64,000 nucleotides of DNA, taken from the NCBI GenBank assembly GCA_001466705.2, contig LATX02000181.1:558001-622000 (forward strand). The letters are read 5' to 3'. The stretch comes from Moniliophthora roreri (taxonomy: Eukaryota > Basidiomycota > Agaricomycetes > Agaricales > Marasmiaceae). Positions 1 to 11,900 of the stretch are shown piece by piece (positions within the stretch are counted from its first letter, which is position 1; each line of letters starts with the position of its first letter). Under the pieces are notes generated by a model that was not told where the DNA came from, searched no databases, and saw nothing but the letters and a program-made list of their open reading frames with translations. The translations under genes were made by a program, and so were the position numbers.

Positions 1-403
1 TTGAGCGGGTTGAGACCGATTCCGAGTGTTATCGATTTACCGGGGAGTTTGGGTGTTGAGATTGGGGACGAAGGTGCCATTGCGACGAATGTCTTGGGGA
101 ATGGCAATGGAAAAAGCGGCGGCTCGGAGATCAAGTTGAGAACCAAGTCGGGCAATGGGCAGGTTATAACGGAGAACCGTAAAGGGAGTGAAGAGGGCTT
201 TGAAAAAGAAATAGTGAAGCATTATGATGCGGAAGGTAAACGTGGCTTTTCGTCGCATGCTTTCATCAGACTGATCCATCGTGTTTGCAGTGTTGACAAA
301 GGTTATTGTCTACTCTGGTATTGCGGCCCTCGCAAGCGGTGCGTTACCCATTGCGTTTGAGGCATTTGGTTGGGGTGTTAGATCGATGCCTCCAGGAATG
401 TAG
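1..403 (+). CDS. C-terminal part of a membrane-anchored protein (5' truncated by window edge)
   Basis: Frame 1 is open from the first base and joins 1-235 to 291-403 across a 55-nt GT-AG intron (236-290); the splice restores frame as Glu-Val. The visible part has a Gly/Asn/Lys-rich hydrophilic segment, then a single hydrophobic stretch starting KVIVYSGIAALASGALPIAF and a short tail ending RSMPPGM, with TAG at 401-403. This looks like a tail-anchored or last-TM topology. I do not recognise the family: the conserved part of the protein must lie upstream of the window. If the intron is not removed, the protein instead ends in an unrelated tail at 360, which lacks the hydrophobic segment. Confidence 0.6.
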
Positions 404-738
404 AAAAAGTGCATTTTTGGTCCTCGAACGTTGACCCTGATATTTGGATACCTTACATGACTCCTCCACTGACGGTATTATTGGCTCGAACTTCCACTTG
501 ACTACTTTTCTATATCACACTACACCGGTTTCTTGTTACCATCGTATACTGTAGATTATAAATGGGACCCACGATTTCAGCTTTCTACTCCCTGAGCAAT
601 TTGAGTCCGGCCGGGCGGCAATAAGCTGAATCCGGGTTAGGGTTTAGACACGACGCGCGTCCCATCCGCGATCCCTCTACAAACTTTCTCTACTGTCATC
701 ACCACCACCATCACCTGCCACTCAAAAGGGATAGAAAT
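404..738. promoter_or_regulatory. Intergenic region: 3' end of the upstream gene and promoter of the proteasome gene
   Basis: No open frame of note. A pyrimidine-rich tract with CAC/CAT repeats (about 690-725) lies just upstream of the proteasome ATG at 739, as is common in 5' leaders of highly expressed fungal genes. I see no canonical TATA box. Confidence 0.4.
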
Positions 739-1446
739 ATGGAGTGCTCATTTGCTATGACAGGGAAGGGATATGTTATCGTTGCTGCAGACACTACAGC
801 TGCACGCTCCATCGTCAAGATGAAGATTGACGAAGACAAAATCAAGAACCTCAGCTCTCATCTACTCATGGCTTACTCTGGTGAACCAGGTACGTAGTCA
901 CCCGACAATAACCAAACCAAACCAATCGTATCGAACTCATCATCTTGATGTAGGCGACACCATCCAGTTTGCCGAATACGTCGAACGAAACATTCGTCTC
1001 TTCCAAATTCGTAACAATTACCCCCTCAGACCATCAGCAGCTGCCTCGTGGATTCGTCGTTCACTTGCGCAGTCTCTTCGTTCACGAAAACCATATGCGG
1101 TCAACCTTCTTATCGGAGGGTACGATACAGCGTCAGAAGAGCCCCATCTGTATTGGATTGACTACTTGGGAACGTCGACGGAGGTGCCGTTCGCGGCTCA
1201 TGGCTATGGGAGCTACTTTGGGCTGAGTTTGTTGGATAGGTGCGTTCGCGTTAGATTTGCATATCGGTAATGACTGACTTTTTTTTCGCCTTGTCTAGAT
1301 ATCACGATCCGAATGCTACCTTGGAAGAAGGTTTGGCTACGTTGAAGCGCTGCATTGATGAAGTAGCCAAACGGTTAGTCGTTAGCCCTGGGAAATACAA
1401 AGTTAAGGTGGTGGACAAGGATGGAACGCGCGAGGTAGAACTTTGA
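739..1446 (+). CDS. PRE1: 20S proteasome subunit beta type-2 (PSMB2/Pre1 family)
   Basis: Exons 739-889, 954-1239 and 1299-1446 join in frame to 194 aa, close to the usual ~195-200 aa. The start is MECSFAMTGKGYVIVAADT, as in PSMB2/Pre1, which lack a processed catalytic Thr and start directly on the beta fold. Family signatures are GDTIQFAEYVERN, the PSAAASWIRRSLAQSLRSR helix, PYAVNLLIGGYD, LYWIDYLG and PFAAHGYGSYFGLSLLDRY. The protein would be a non-catalytic structural subunit of the inner beta ring of the proteasome, in cytosol and nucleus. Both introns are short with clean GT-AG borders (phases 1 and 2). Nothing looks broken. Identity is firm; the yeast symbol is given by orthology. Confidence 0.95.
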
Positions 1447-1559
1447 TTTTTGCGGATCCAACACGTTGTACTTTAGCTGGAAATTTCCATCGTTTCTTTA
1501 AAACTCTGTGCGAGGCCTCTATCCTACAAGTTCTCAAACACTACCATCTTGTCGAGTCT

Positions 1560-2440
1560 GGGTCGCCGCCACAATGTCGCGCCACCGCGATTTCCAATCT
1601 ATAACAGGCATTCGGTGTCCACCCAAGAGCTTGAATATGGTCCAAGCTTAGATACCCCAATAGGTTCGCATTATTGACTCCGCTTTTCTCCAGGTAGTAC
1701 ACCCGAAGCCATTCGTCAGCTTTATCAGGTAAAGAAACATTTCGATAGACATGTCAGGATACACATACTCCTCTGGAAAGTACTTGTTCCCTAGCAGAAT
1801 CCATGTTCCGAGCCAAGTTTCCACTTCGTAGGATCATGAATTGACCGAGGGCGATCCGAGGAACGAACGGGGGCCCCAGCTGGTTTGTATTCTGGATGTA
1901 GTTGTCAACCAAGCATGCATGAACATCCTGATCGATATTGTATCGACGACATCATTCCGAGATCTCGACTGTTGCGGGTAAATCCCTCTTAGTCAGGTTG
2001 CCTGGAGGTGTCCCTTTCCGCTGCTTGACCCAGCCGATAGCAGCCGTGCTCTTTGAACCCTATCGCGGCTCCATGTGTTCCTTGCTCAACCAAGCCAAAT
2101 CTCCTGTGTCATGGACGACGTAATCCTTGAGTTTCTTGTTCATGGGGATGTTCAAGCATTCACTCAATGGGCATGCGATGAAATTGATAACCTTCGGAGA
2201 AGAAGGGGTTTACAAGCAGTACTTCATTTAACCACTTATCGGCGGCCACACGTAGAAAGAGCCATATGTACACCGAAAGAGAGGCCACGGAAAGATGCAG
2301 CCTGTTGCAACCTGAGAACTTGAAGGCCGCCAGTATCCTTGAGACCGAGGCCGAGAAGTGAAGTAATAAGAAGTTTGCTAACTCCATATTCTCAACGCCA
2401 AGGTATGGTATCCATCTCTTTGCTGTTCGATATTTCACAT
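1560..2440 (-). pseudogene. Decayed protein-coding remnant, family unknown
   Basis: On the minus strand, protein-like segments follow each other in changing frames. A stretch containing NPFFSEGYQFHRMPIE is followed by one with NIPMNKKLKDYV and DTGDLAWLSKEHMEP, ending in TAG near 2068. Next comes NQLGPPFVPRIALGQFMILR, then after a frame change TWLGTWILLGNKYFPEEYVY, then DKADEWLRVYYLEKSG. The composition and codon structure look like a real protein with several frameshifts and a stop, not chance frames. I cannot name the family. The segment order suggests one ancestral gene read right to left. Some apparent frame changes could be introns. Confidence 0.35.
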
Positions 2441-3189
2441 ATCCAAGGACGTAAAGGTCGCTTCGGGAGATCTGCTGGGAGAGGACTTTAAGGCGATAAC
2501 GATTGCACCCTCAGACGGAAATATCTCAGCTGTGTATGCTTCCTCCATCATCCCTTTCCCAACCTGAGAATCAGATTGAACGACCGGGGAAGGGAAATCG
2601 CACCATGAACTGGTGTGTTGTCTCTGTTAATAGGCGGATCAGCGCCAAAGAGAGTTAACTTGGTGGTGGTCACTATACACACCTTTGCTGGAGGTGCCGA
2701 CTTAGTTATTTTACTACCCATATCCTTGAGGATTCTGCTTAACCGGTGCGTATAAATATGCATTGAGAGAGAGGGACTACCATGCACTGAGACTACTCAC
2801 AACTTTGCGTAAACCGAAATGCGTTTCAGGGTATCGGTGATATCGCTGTAAGACCGAAAGGCGAATTAGGAGACGCGTTTCCATTTCATGACTCACCAGT
2901 TAACTTAAAGTTACAAGTTCATAATGGTGCCGCGAAAAGCATAATTTTGAGGGGGCTGTCTGATTGAGTACCGCTTTGCGAACTGATATAGGACATCTGT
3001 TACCGCTGAGTAAATGGTTACTAGCAGCGAAACGAGCAGCAGTACGAGAATGGCAAAGACATGGTTGTTATTGGTTGTGCCATCGCTGTGCTAGCCAAGA
3101 AGGGGGGCGACCGTGTTCTGAGGATCAGTGAGAAACGCGCACGAGTATTCCTTCCGGATAAGAAGAATCATGGACCGAGCAGTCACAAG

Positions 3190-3470
3190 CACTCAGAAGA
3201 ACCAGTGGGGGAACTTGCGGCGGCCTTGGCCACGAAGCCAGCAAGGGGAAGTAACTCCAGAGTGAGTATCGGCATAGGCGTCAAACCCGGGACCAATACT
3301 CGTTCTGCATCTCGATAACATGTGCAAATGCAGCGGTCCCATCTTCGGGAGCAAGGTATTCAACAGCGGGCGGAAAGCCGTTGTACTTTCCCTGCGGGAG
3401 GGGGACATGTTGTTGACATAACGAAGAAAGAGTACTGGTCACATTGACGGAAGACTGCTTAGAACTCAAC
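3190..3470 (-). pseudogene. Fungalysin (M36) propeptide fragment
   Basis: Two adjacent minus-strand frames resemble the propeptide end (FTP/PepSY region) of the fungalysin at 17421-19712. One frame has GKYNGFPPAVEYLAPEDGTA and AFAHVIEMQNEYW; the intact copy has LEYLALPDGSAALVHVFQVQN at the same place. The next frame has YADTHSGVTSP, matching AYVDAHSGELLSV. The match needs a frameshift, and no catalytic HEXXH domain lies nearby, so this is a broken remnant. Together with the copies at 13.2-15.5 and 17.4-19.7 kb it shows local spread and decay of this protease family. Confidence 0.6.
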
Positions 3471-3779
3471 TGTCCTTGAACGTATTGTTCGCGACCGCAT
3501 CTTGACCGCGCTCAGGCTGATGCTTTATGCTATCGAATCCCGTCAGCTTCGCGAAGACAGACCAATTGTAGGAAGGCCTCCTACATGATTCTACCACTTG
3601 ACATGGCGACTATATCTCACAGTGGAGACCCGAATAAACTTCAAATTCGAAGTTGCACCGCGAAGATGTGAGAGACTGCTTGATCCTCCGTTGCTCCGTG
3701 ACTCGGGACGATGAGCCTCTGTTCCGAGTCGCATACCAACAAGAAGGGTCTCCGTTCCAGATGTCATTCTTGGGAGTTT

Positions 3780-4072
3780 AATGCACTGACCTCCGAGCTC
3801 CTTGCAATGGAGCGAACAAACTTAATACGGTGGGAAAAATGAGTCAGAGACCGCCTGACTCTGAGCAGTTCCGGTGATCCCGAGCATAACGACACTCCTT
3901 CCCTGCGCTTCAACGTGACAAAGCAAAGAATTTCTGATATCTCTTGCTCAGAGCGTAATCCAATTCTTCTTTCCATAACGAATCTGGAGGACAAGTTATC
4001 TGAATTCGACACTGAAAACACCGAACTTGAATGTTGTATAGAAGAGCTACTGCACAATTACGAGCACATTTG
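3780..4072 (+). pseudogene. Possible N-terminal coiled-coil remnant of an F-box gene
   Basis: Plus-strand frames read ELLAMERTNLIRWEK, a stop, then ISDISCSERNPILLSITNLE and DKLSEFDTENTELECCIEEL, ending at a stop near 4072. The charged heptad pattern with EFD..N.ELE resembles the coiled coil that precedes the F-box in many mushroom F-box proteins. No F-box follows before the stop. A truncated remnant is my best reading; a chance frame cannot be excluded. Confidence 0.3.
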
Positions 4073-4489
4073 AATCCCAAGGTATTCACTATTCCCTTTA
4101 CTTACTCAGCATCTCAGGTCAAATTTTCACTTTCCAGTATACTTCATTTGAGGATGTAAATGAAAAGCTGTTGGACAAACTCACCCGGCTTTGGTTATTT
4201 CTCATTCATTTTTAGAGCTCATAGTCTGTAATGCAATGGCTTGGGTGAGTAGCTTATACCACTACAACGAACACTTACCTACTTCGCTGTCAGGCCCAGG
4301 CTGTTGATTGATATGTTCCTCCACCGCTCGATTGCATTGATCTCGAAATCCGATCTCCCTCAATCGCACACTGATCCTTTGTCCTGAGTATCCCGTTGAT
4401 GGAGACCGCCCATCTCCAGATGCTCCACGTCTTATCCTAGAAGCAAAGATTTCAAATCTATCGTTCTCTTAGTATATACTTCGGGCAAT

Positions 4490-4780
4490 CGTTGCACTTG
4501 CGCGTCTGCAAAGGAACTCTGGTAAATAACGCGGGTACAACTCTCGTACGATATACGCTTGCTCCACACAGTCGCAGGACGCTTCGTGGAGTTCTGACCA
4601 ACGGGCGTAGTTGGTGGTTTTTTATCTTTCGATGGGACGAAACATATCAGAGCGGTAGCTATATACATGGCATTCCTTTGATACTCAGTGAGTCACCTAG
4701 CACGGATATCGCGGACATAATAGGCGGCCTGCTATATATCTGGGTGAGTTTAGAGGCTTTTCGGTCGCTACAAAGTTGAT
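4490..4780 (+). pseudogene. Short remnant with a W/F-rich motif, unknown family
   Basis: A plus-strand frame contains RRTLRGVLTNGRSWWFFIFR, then DIADIIGGLLYIWV. The pattern GVLTNGR.W.F followed by an I..IL..W segment recurs in large uncharacterised families of mushroom genomes. The frame has no credible start and ends at a stop. I give no function. Confidence 0.25.
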
Positions 4781-6480
4781 GTACCATTTACAGGTCACCC
4801 ATTGCCACGACGACATTTCCAAAGATGATCAATTTTTCAGACTAGTCTGACTGGGCGGTGACCGAGTCTACCGACATCTTCCTATCTTTCAATTCACAGC
4901 ATGGAATTGACAGCAACGTCACCGGAAATTGCGACTGCTTCTACTGTACGTACATTATAGCCATCTACGAATCAGATATGCTATTCCTCGTGCTCAATCT
5001 ACTCCTCCGAGGCCGGTGCAACCATCCGTAGGTCCACACAGGGCAAAGAATCTATTCACATGTTCGCGTCACCCACTGGCTGTTGTACTTTACATCAAAA
5101 TTCACAAGACACCGCCGTGCTTCGCAAAGCAATATGATCCTGTTCCCAGGAAAGTCGGAGAACTGATTCAATTGTTCGTACGACATCTACATCTCCGTTG
5201 AGAAGTGCATAATGGATTCCAAGAGCGGTAACCTCGTGTGGATGCGAACGATTGAACCTTCATTAGGCGCCCGCGGCATGATCTACTCGGAAATACCCTT
5301 GCTCCAAACTTGACAATACTCGCGACCGCGCTGATGTGTCATCCCTATCGAATTCCTTTGACAGAGCAAACTATAACAAGATCTACATCTTAAAGCGGCC
5401 ATATCTCACATTGGCGGCAGTAGTACCGAGATTTGGAAACGTAACTTTGGAGCTTGTTACTTGTAGTCCGTAAAGACACAAAGGAGATTGTTTGATCTCT
5501 CGAGACTAGAGCTTTCCAAAGACGCTGGTATGGTAGATCCAGACCAACAACCAAATGTCTTATAGTACCAGGGTGCGTTAACGCCGCGGAGCTGAAGCTG
5601 AAGGTTAGGCGGCGTACATGGAACGCTTCGGACGCTTCGACGATCAACCCCACGACCAATATTCCTAAAGTAACATGACGAGGTGACACACCCATGAACA
5701 CAGTGTGGCTCCGCTGACACACAGAAAAAAAAAAGGCATACAACAACTATGAAAAACAGTCATGGTTGACAGAAAACCATTTACTTGCGATTCGCTGGCG
5801 AATCAGCAACTTATGCTCTGGTACCGATACAAGCTATTCCTTTATCGCACAAGGGCCTTTACTTGAATATATGCACACACGAGAAGGTTCGGTGACGTTT
5901 TCCATGATGACATGGCTCGAGTTTCGAACTACTTGCTATAGACTCGAGTTCCTGTACTTGCCGAGCATTGCTAGTTATCAGTAGAGGGAAAAAAAACATA
6001 CATACACACATACACATGTGTATGCCCCTCCAATGACCCGTAGAACTTCCGAACAGCGTGGAGTATCGTATCATTAAACAAACACGTTGACGAGCCCCAC
6101 ATACCAGGCCGGGTCCCAAAAGCAATTATCAATGATGGGGGGGGGGAGGCCGGGGGCCGCTAGAAGGACTGTTGCTGTAAAACAAACATCAGGAATTGTC
6201 GGGTGAATCAGGCTAGAAAGAAGTTGATGACTAGTTACGCTTTGTGTAATTTTTCCAGTAACAAAAGGCGCTTTGTCCGAGGAGGAGAGAGGAGAGGAGA
6301 GCATGGTAGTCTGGGTGCAGATTACTATTCAAATGAAAGCCTTCCGGGCCGAGTGGTGTATCGACAGCTTGCTTCATACACCGACCCCAGTGACGGGTCT
6401 GCCTTGATGATTGAAAATGACGACAAACCATGCTGGCGCGAACAAGGTAAGGATCTCCTCCCCGTGTGAGCTTGGTGGGT

Positions 6481-6928
6481 TAATTTTTTTTTCCGACATG
6501 GGATTCCACGGGCGAAATCATGGTTCGGTAGAACAGATGATGTGGCGTTGAAGTGTTCAAGTTGGAAAAGAGAGACAAAGTAAACACGTGGAACAAAATT
6601 ACGGGCGATCGGTAGAACAGATGGTGTGGCGTTGAACAGTTCAACGAAGTAACAAGCTTCAAGGCGCCAAGTAGTTGCATAGTGAAACTTAATAGACACT
6701 GCGTAGATACAAGATATAAATGATAATAAACAAGCCATCCAGGCAGTAAAAAAAGTACAAAAAGAAAAAAAAAAAAAAAACGTCCGTACGTACATTAAAA
6801 ATCGAATCTAGACAAAAAAAAAAAAAATCGATGAACAGAGCGCTACCAGTACAAACATTGCCAAGATGAAAAAAAAGAAAGAGTGAAAAAAAAAAAAAAA
6901 GAATCAAGAAAACCAAGCGCTCTAGAAA
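6481..6928. other. A-rich 3' flank of the MADS-box gene with a short direct repeat
   Basis: Several oligo-A runs lie between 6760 and 6900, downstream of the stop of the minus-strand MADS-box gene, and probably include its 3' UTR and cleavage region. A roughly 28-bp motif starting cggtagaacagatg occurs twice, near 6525 and 6608, with small differences. No coding potential is apparent; the frames here are Phe- or Lys-rich artefacts of the homopolymers. Confidence 0.4.
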
Positions 6929-8927
6929 TCACCGTCTCGTTCTACCACCACCCCTCTTCGATATCCGCGAAGATGGATCATATTCTGATCCACTATCATC
7001 ATCCTGAGGAGCGGGAGCTGAAGCACCAAATATATCACCCAACATGGATATGTTATCTGCACGATACTGCTGTTGAGAAGACGGTGGCGGCGGCGGCCCA
7101 GTAGGTTGTGGTGGTCCTGACAAAAAATCGAGCCAATTGTGCGAAGGATTCGACGCGGTCGCTTGTACATGTCTACCCGATGACTGTGACGATGGCCAAT
7201 CAACAGGCAAACTCACGTTACTTAGCGAGTACGGTGGCGGTTGTTGGTGTTGGTGTTGTTGTTGTTGTTGTTGCCCCCCTCTCTCGCTAAATATCGAGAA
7301 CAAGTCGTGCATAGTAGACTGTGTTTGTTGTTGTTGAGATTGGGCTTGCATTTGTTGGTCGAGTAGCATCTGTCGATACATCTTGACATCCAAAACTTCG
7401 CCGTTTGGTATGGTTATTCCGCCAATGACACCTACACCCCCGCCGCCTCCACCAAACACGGGTCGATTGGGTGCTTCAAAGACTCCACGATCTGGAGGGC
7501 CAAAGACACCTCTCGAGTCCATAATGTCGTTGAATGAACCGCCTCCTTGAAGGATGGCACTGGGGACTCCTCCTCCGGAAGACGGTGCCGGCGATGGTGG
7601 TGTGAAATTATAAGCCCCGCCCATGTTGGGTGGATGTGAAGCGCTTTGGTGGAATGCCGGGAACTGGTATCCATTACCGGATCCTTGATAGCCAGGACCT
7701 CCCATGCCTCGAGACCCGTAGTCAAAGCCAGGTCTAGATGTCTCGTGCGGTGAGTTGATGGATCCCCTAGATGGTAGCTGATAGTCATTGTGTTCCGACC
7801 TTGGAGTAGGGATCGAAGTTGGGAGACTTAGAGGGTTCGGTTCCCGTGCCCCCCGTCGAGGTGAACGTGCCGGTGATGATGATCGAGAACGAGATAGCGA
7901 GAGGGATGAGCTTCTGGAACGAGAGCGTTTGCGTTTATGTGAGTGGGAAGAAGAATGATGCGTGTGTCTGGAACTAGAGGTTGGGATGGTTGTTGATGAT
8001 TTTTGGGTTGTTGAGACGGTTGGTCTCCGCTAGACTCAGGGGGGTCAGCGACTGTAGTATGGGGTAGTCATGGTAAAACTCACATCGTCTTTATTACCCT
8101 TTCTGCCCTTTTTTGATACTGGTTCATCTTCCAGTTCTTCTTCGTCCGCTTCACCATCTTCGTCATGGTCATCCACTTTACTGCCTGCACCACCTTCACC
8201 CGAGAAATCAGATGGCACTCGCGAGTCTCGGTCGCCTATGTACTGTGCCGGAGTCAGAGTGGGGTATAGGGGGAATGAGCCACGACAAGAACATACCCTG
8301 ACATGCCTCTTTACAATATCCCTGATATTTGATGAACTATACTCGTAGAGTTTTTGTTGCTGGCCAGGTTTCTCGTCTATGGGAAATGTTGAGAATACAG
8401 GGTTTTAAAATAAACAGAAAAAAGCCGCTACTCACCAAAGATGATAACTGCAACATCCACACTACAGAGCACACCCAACTCGTACGCCTTTTTGAATAAT
8501 CCATTCTTTCTCTACTCGTGTTGTCAAGAAGCCCCACAAAATCACCGAGTTGGATGTTGGTTGATTATCGTCCCGTCGTTGAGTACCAATGCGAATCGCG
8601 GTCGTAGTCGTCGTGGTTAAACGGTTCAGAAGAATTTTTAAAAAAGAACAAAAATAGATGCCAAGGAAAAATGAGCACAAAAATAGCGTACAAGTTGCAA
8701 GGATACGTACCTTTAGGAATGTTACTGAACGATTTCGCTCGTGCTGTTAGTTATAATTTGTGATTAGTATCCTCAGCCAAGAGCATAAAGGCTATATAAA
8801 AAAAAAAAAGAGGCGGACAAGGAGGGAAAAAAGGTTCGGCAGACGTAATATGGGGAAGGGGTTGGAGGGTGGAAGCGAAGAGAAGGCTCACTGTAATGGG
8901 TTGGATTTCGATTTTTCTTCTTCCCAT
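6929..8927 (-). CDS. RLM1: MADS-box transcription factor, RLM1/MEF2 type
   Basis: Six exons join in frame to 494 aa: 8892-8927, 8711-8743, 8436-8511, 8297-8376, 8084-8242 and 6929-8029. The N-terminus MGRRKIEIQPIT, then HERNRSVTFLK, then RKNGLFKKAYELGVLCSVDV is a textbook MADS domain of the MEF2/RLM1 type, with ERNR and KAYEL in place. It is followed by an acidic segment (residues ~105-125), an Arg/Ser-rich basic patch, Gly/Pro-rich low complexity, and a polyglutamine/His tract. In fungi Rlm1 acts in the nucleus downstream of the cell-wall-integrity MAP kinase; the low-complexity tail is the likely activation region. The MADS domain is spread over three tiny exons, which is why no long frame shows there. 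Confidence 0.92.
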
Positions 8928-11900
8928 TTGTGAATGTGTTGAAAGGCAGAGAGATGGGTATTTAGGTCGAGGGGTCTGCGTTTAATGAGGAGGGGCAGAG
9001 ATGGTTGGGCGAGTTTTTGTCTCACAGTCTGAACCACAAATCGGAAACGGGAGCGTCCTTATTCCGGCCGAATTGTTTGCCGAAAATACAATCGCCGACC
9101 TGATTCCCTTTCAATCTCCAGGGATCTTTGAAAAATGCCAGCAGACACAGATGCGCAGTCTTTTCTGATCCTCTCTCCTCCGTGGACTTTCCACGTCAAG
9201 GCACCATGTCATCAGTCCACTCATTTTTAGCACCAATACTTATTTTTACCCTGTCCAAGCGAGCCCCGCTCGTCTTAAAATAACACTTACGCCCTCTGCG
9301 GTGTTGGAGGGTGATTCTGGGGTATATTTCGGTGAGAGTTTGTATACTCTAAATGATACACCGATATCTACAACAAAGCTCAACTGGGGGGGGGTTCCTG
9401 CTTTGAATTAACGACGTGGCAACACTCCGGCACTTGGTAGTTCCCTCGTGCGACCTTTACAGTCGTTTGTGGTCAGGAATTACGATATCCGACTTCCGAT
9501 GGTTATGAACCTTGACGATAGACATGAAGAAGGGGTTATCCTTCAACCCACGTCCATCGAACACGGACGCAGTTTACGACAGCATAGCCATCCCAAAGAC
9601 GTCACCAATATCCCTGAGAGTCCCGTTGTAAATCCTTGAAGGAGAATCCATAGCCACAGTCATTAGCGTTAGTGTAGCACTGAATCACGAAACTAATTAT
9701 GAAATGGCTAGCACGAATCGGACGGACATCCGGACAACCGTGGAATGAGAATTACAAGCTAATTTTCGAGTCTCGACTGGGTGCAAGCACATGAATTCTG
9801 GAATACTTCTTTTACTTTTGAGAAAAAGACGACCCACTTGCTACGAGTAGTCATAGGGATCTTCAATCGCTCCAAGAGACAACTGCTGCTCCTAACGACA
9901 TCAGGTAGGTAATTCAGAGCGCTTGAAAATCAGGGTCAACAACAGCAGTGTAATAATTGCATAATGTGAAACACCACGAGTCGTAGACAACCGTGGAAGG
10001 TATAGAAATATTTTAGCGCCTAGGTCAATCCCGCGAAGCGAATTGGAGGGAGAGAGAGAGAGCACATGAGCACATTCTTTCTTCTCAGAAAGACGGCCCA
10101 CCAAGTGCTATGTAGCTACAAGTATCCACAATGCAATTCCTGACATTCCCGCTTGTATAGCTGCGGGCCCCCTTCACAAACGACGCGGAGTTCGAGTTGA
10201 ATCTTGAAACCTTGAACTTCCCGATTTCAGAACGGGAAACACCGGTTGAAATGAAATGAATTGGTAGAATACATTTCCTCTGATGGCCCACATTGCAGGG
10301 TATCCACAGTAGAAAATTCTGCAATTGAAAGAAATGCTTTGGCATGGCATGGCATGGCAGATCGCAGGTTGATGCTTCACCTCTGGAGATTTCAAGTCGG
10401 CGGCTATATAATATACAGTATAGAGTCTTTTCACTCAAAGTGGAGGTACCTCCTCAGTTCGGCGTGAACGCGGAAACAGAAGAAGACGAAGATGAAAAGC
10501 AATTCTGCTGGACATGTGGACTCCCGCTTGTGATTATGCCTGACATGCATGAGGATTTAATATCCACAATCAAGTTTAAAACCTACGAGGAGCAGCAGCA
10601 GCAGCATCTCACTCACCGCCAAAAGGTGCTTGTTATTTCATCATTCCCGGAGATATGAGACTCAAATTGGACTAAAGGCACGAAAAAATTTATCGGAAAT
10701 AGTTTGGTGCGTTTCCTCTAGTCGGTCCTGAGCTCCCGGAGAGCCTAGCCTATAGCCAGGATAGTCAAGTCTCCTGGATTATCCTGGGACCCAGGTGTAT
10801 GTCGCGACGCGTATGATTATCGTGTTCCCGCGAGACCCGACATTAGCCGGAAGGTAAAAGTTCCCAAGAACCGTACAGCACTGTGCAATTCCTTGACCCA
10901 GAGTCCTTGATTCTCGGAAAGAAATAGACCCGTCTTTTCCCCTAGGGTGATAGCAGATGAATTACACTTGGTCATCGTGGCAAAGGAGGGATCAAGAGTT
11001 TGATTGGTGGATTTGAATCAAAAGTGACCTCGACGCAAGCTTCGTGTCAACCTCAAACGGAAGTGTAAATGCTTCGGATCCTCTCGTAGATGTCTTCTCA
11101 TCGTTATGGAGTAAGGAATTCAGCGTTCGTTGGACCTGATTTCGTTAACATGAAAGGGGAGGTTCGGGCAAGAGTTCGGGGATGAAGTAAATTCACGAGG
11201 GGTCAGGATCGAGGGATCGAGGGAAAGAAGCTGTGGGTCAGAATTCGGTAGAAGCGACGTGAGGTGAGTAGTTAGTACATAGGGTCGTCGATTTCGACTT
11301 TGAGCTCGATTGTCTGCATGATCTTGGGCCCCCGATACCGTAGTTGATTTTGCCAATCACGTTTTGATCACGTTTTTGAGTTATACCTTTTCAGGAATTT
11401 CTTGAATCTCACGCGTTGCACTCATAGTAAAATAACTTGGACGTGTATCACAGTATAATTTAGTGCCCCAGTGAGCTTAAGCACCATGAAAAGCACGGAG
11501 AAGGGACAGAAAGAGTGCAAAGTCCACCAGTTGGAGAGGCGCTAAACGTGGGAGGAGGTCATGGGTGCCGTAAAAGGGACAGGGTAGGGTTAGAAATAAA
11601 CCCAATCCCGCCTACCACTTTGGTTCCGAGCTGCTCAACGGCTCTCTCGTGACTGATTATGAGTTACCTGACTATTGGCTGCTCAATTAAAGCTGCTCGA
11701 ACTTGAACGGGACGATTTGGAATTTTTTTTGCGGGGTGTAGAACGCTCTTGTACGCAGGGAGAGCTGGTCATTCCACGTGCCAGAATTGCTATAACGGGT
11801 ATATTCGGCTAACAAGTCAACTACGGGTAACACGCCGCGAGACCAGGCAGACTCTATACAGCGAGGAACGAGCGATTGAGTCTGCTTACAGGAGACTACG

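Larger units (their letters stand above)
1447..6480. other. Gene-poor stretch with decayed coding fragments
   Basis: About 5 kb without an intact gene. Only short fragments with disrupted frames can be made out; the more convincing ones are listed separately (1560-2440, 3190-3470, 3780-4072, 4490-4780). The parts 2450-3180 and 4800-6480 show only short overlapping frames with no recognisable domain. The fragments lie on both strands and belong to families that are multicopy in mushrooms, so this is probably a graveyard of gene duplicates rather than unannotated host genes. Confidence 0.5.

Noticed and set aside
7108..7337. Val- and Cys-rich plus-strand frames
   Set aside because: They are the complement of the polyglutamine/His tract of the MADS-box gene.
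10340..10360. GGCAT pentamer run as a possible functional repeat
   Set aside because: Only four copies in non-coding DNA, without any associated feature.
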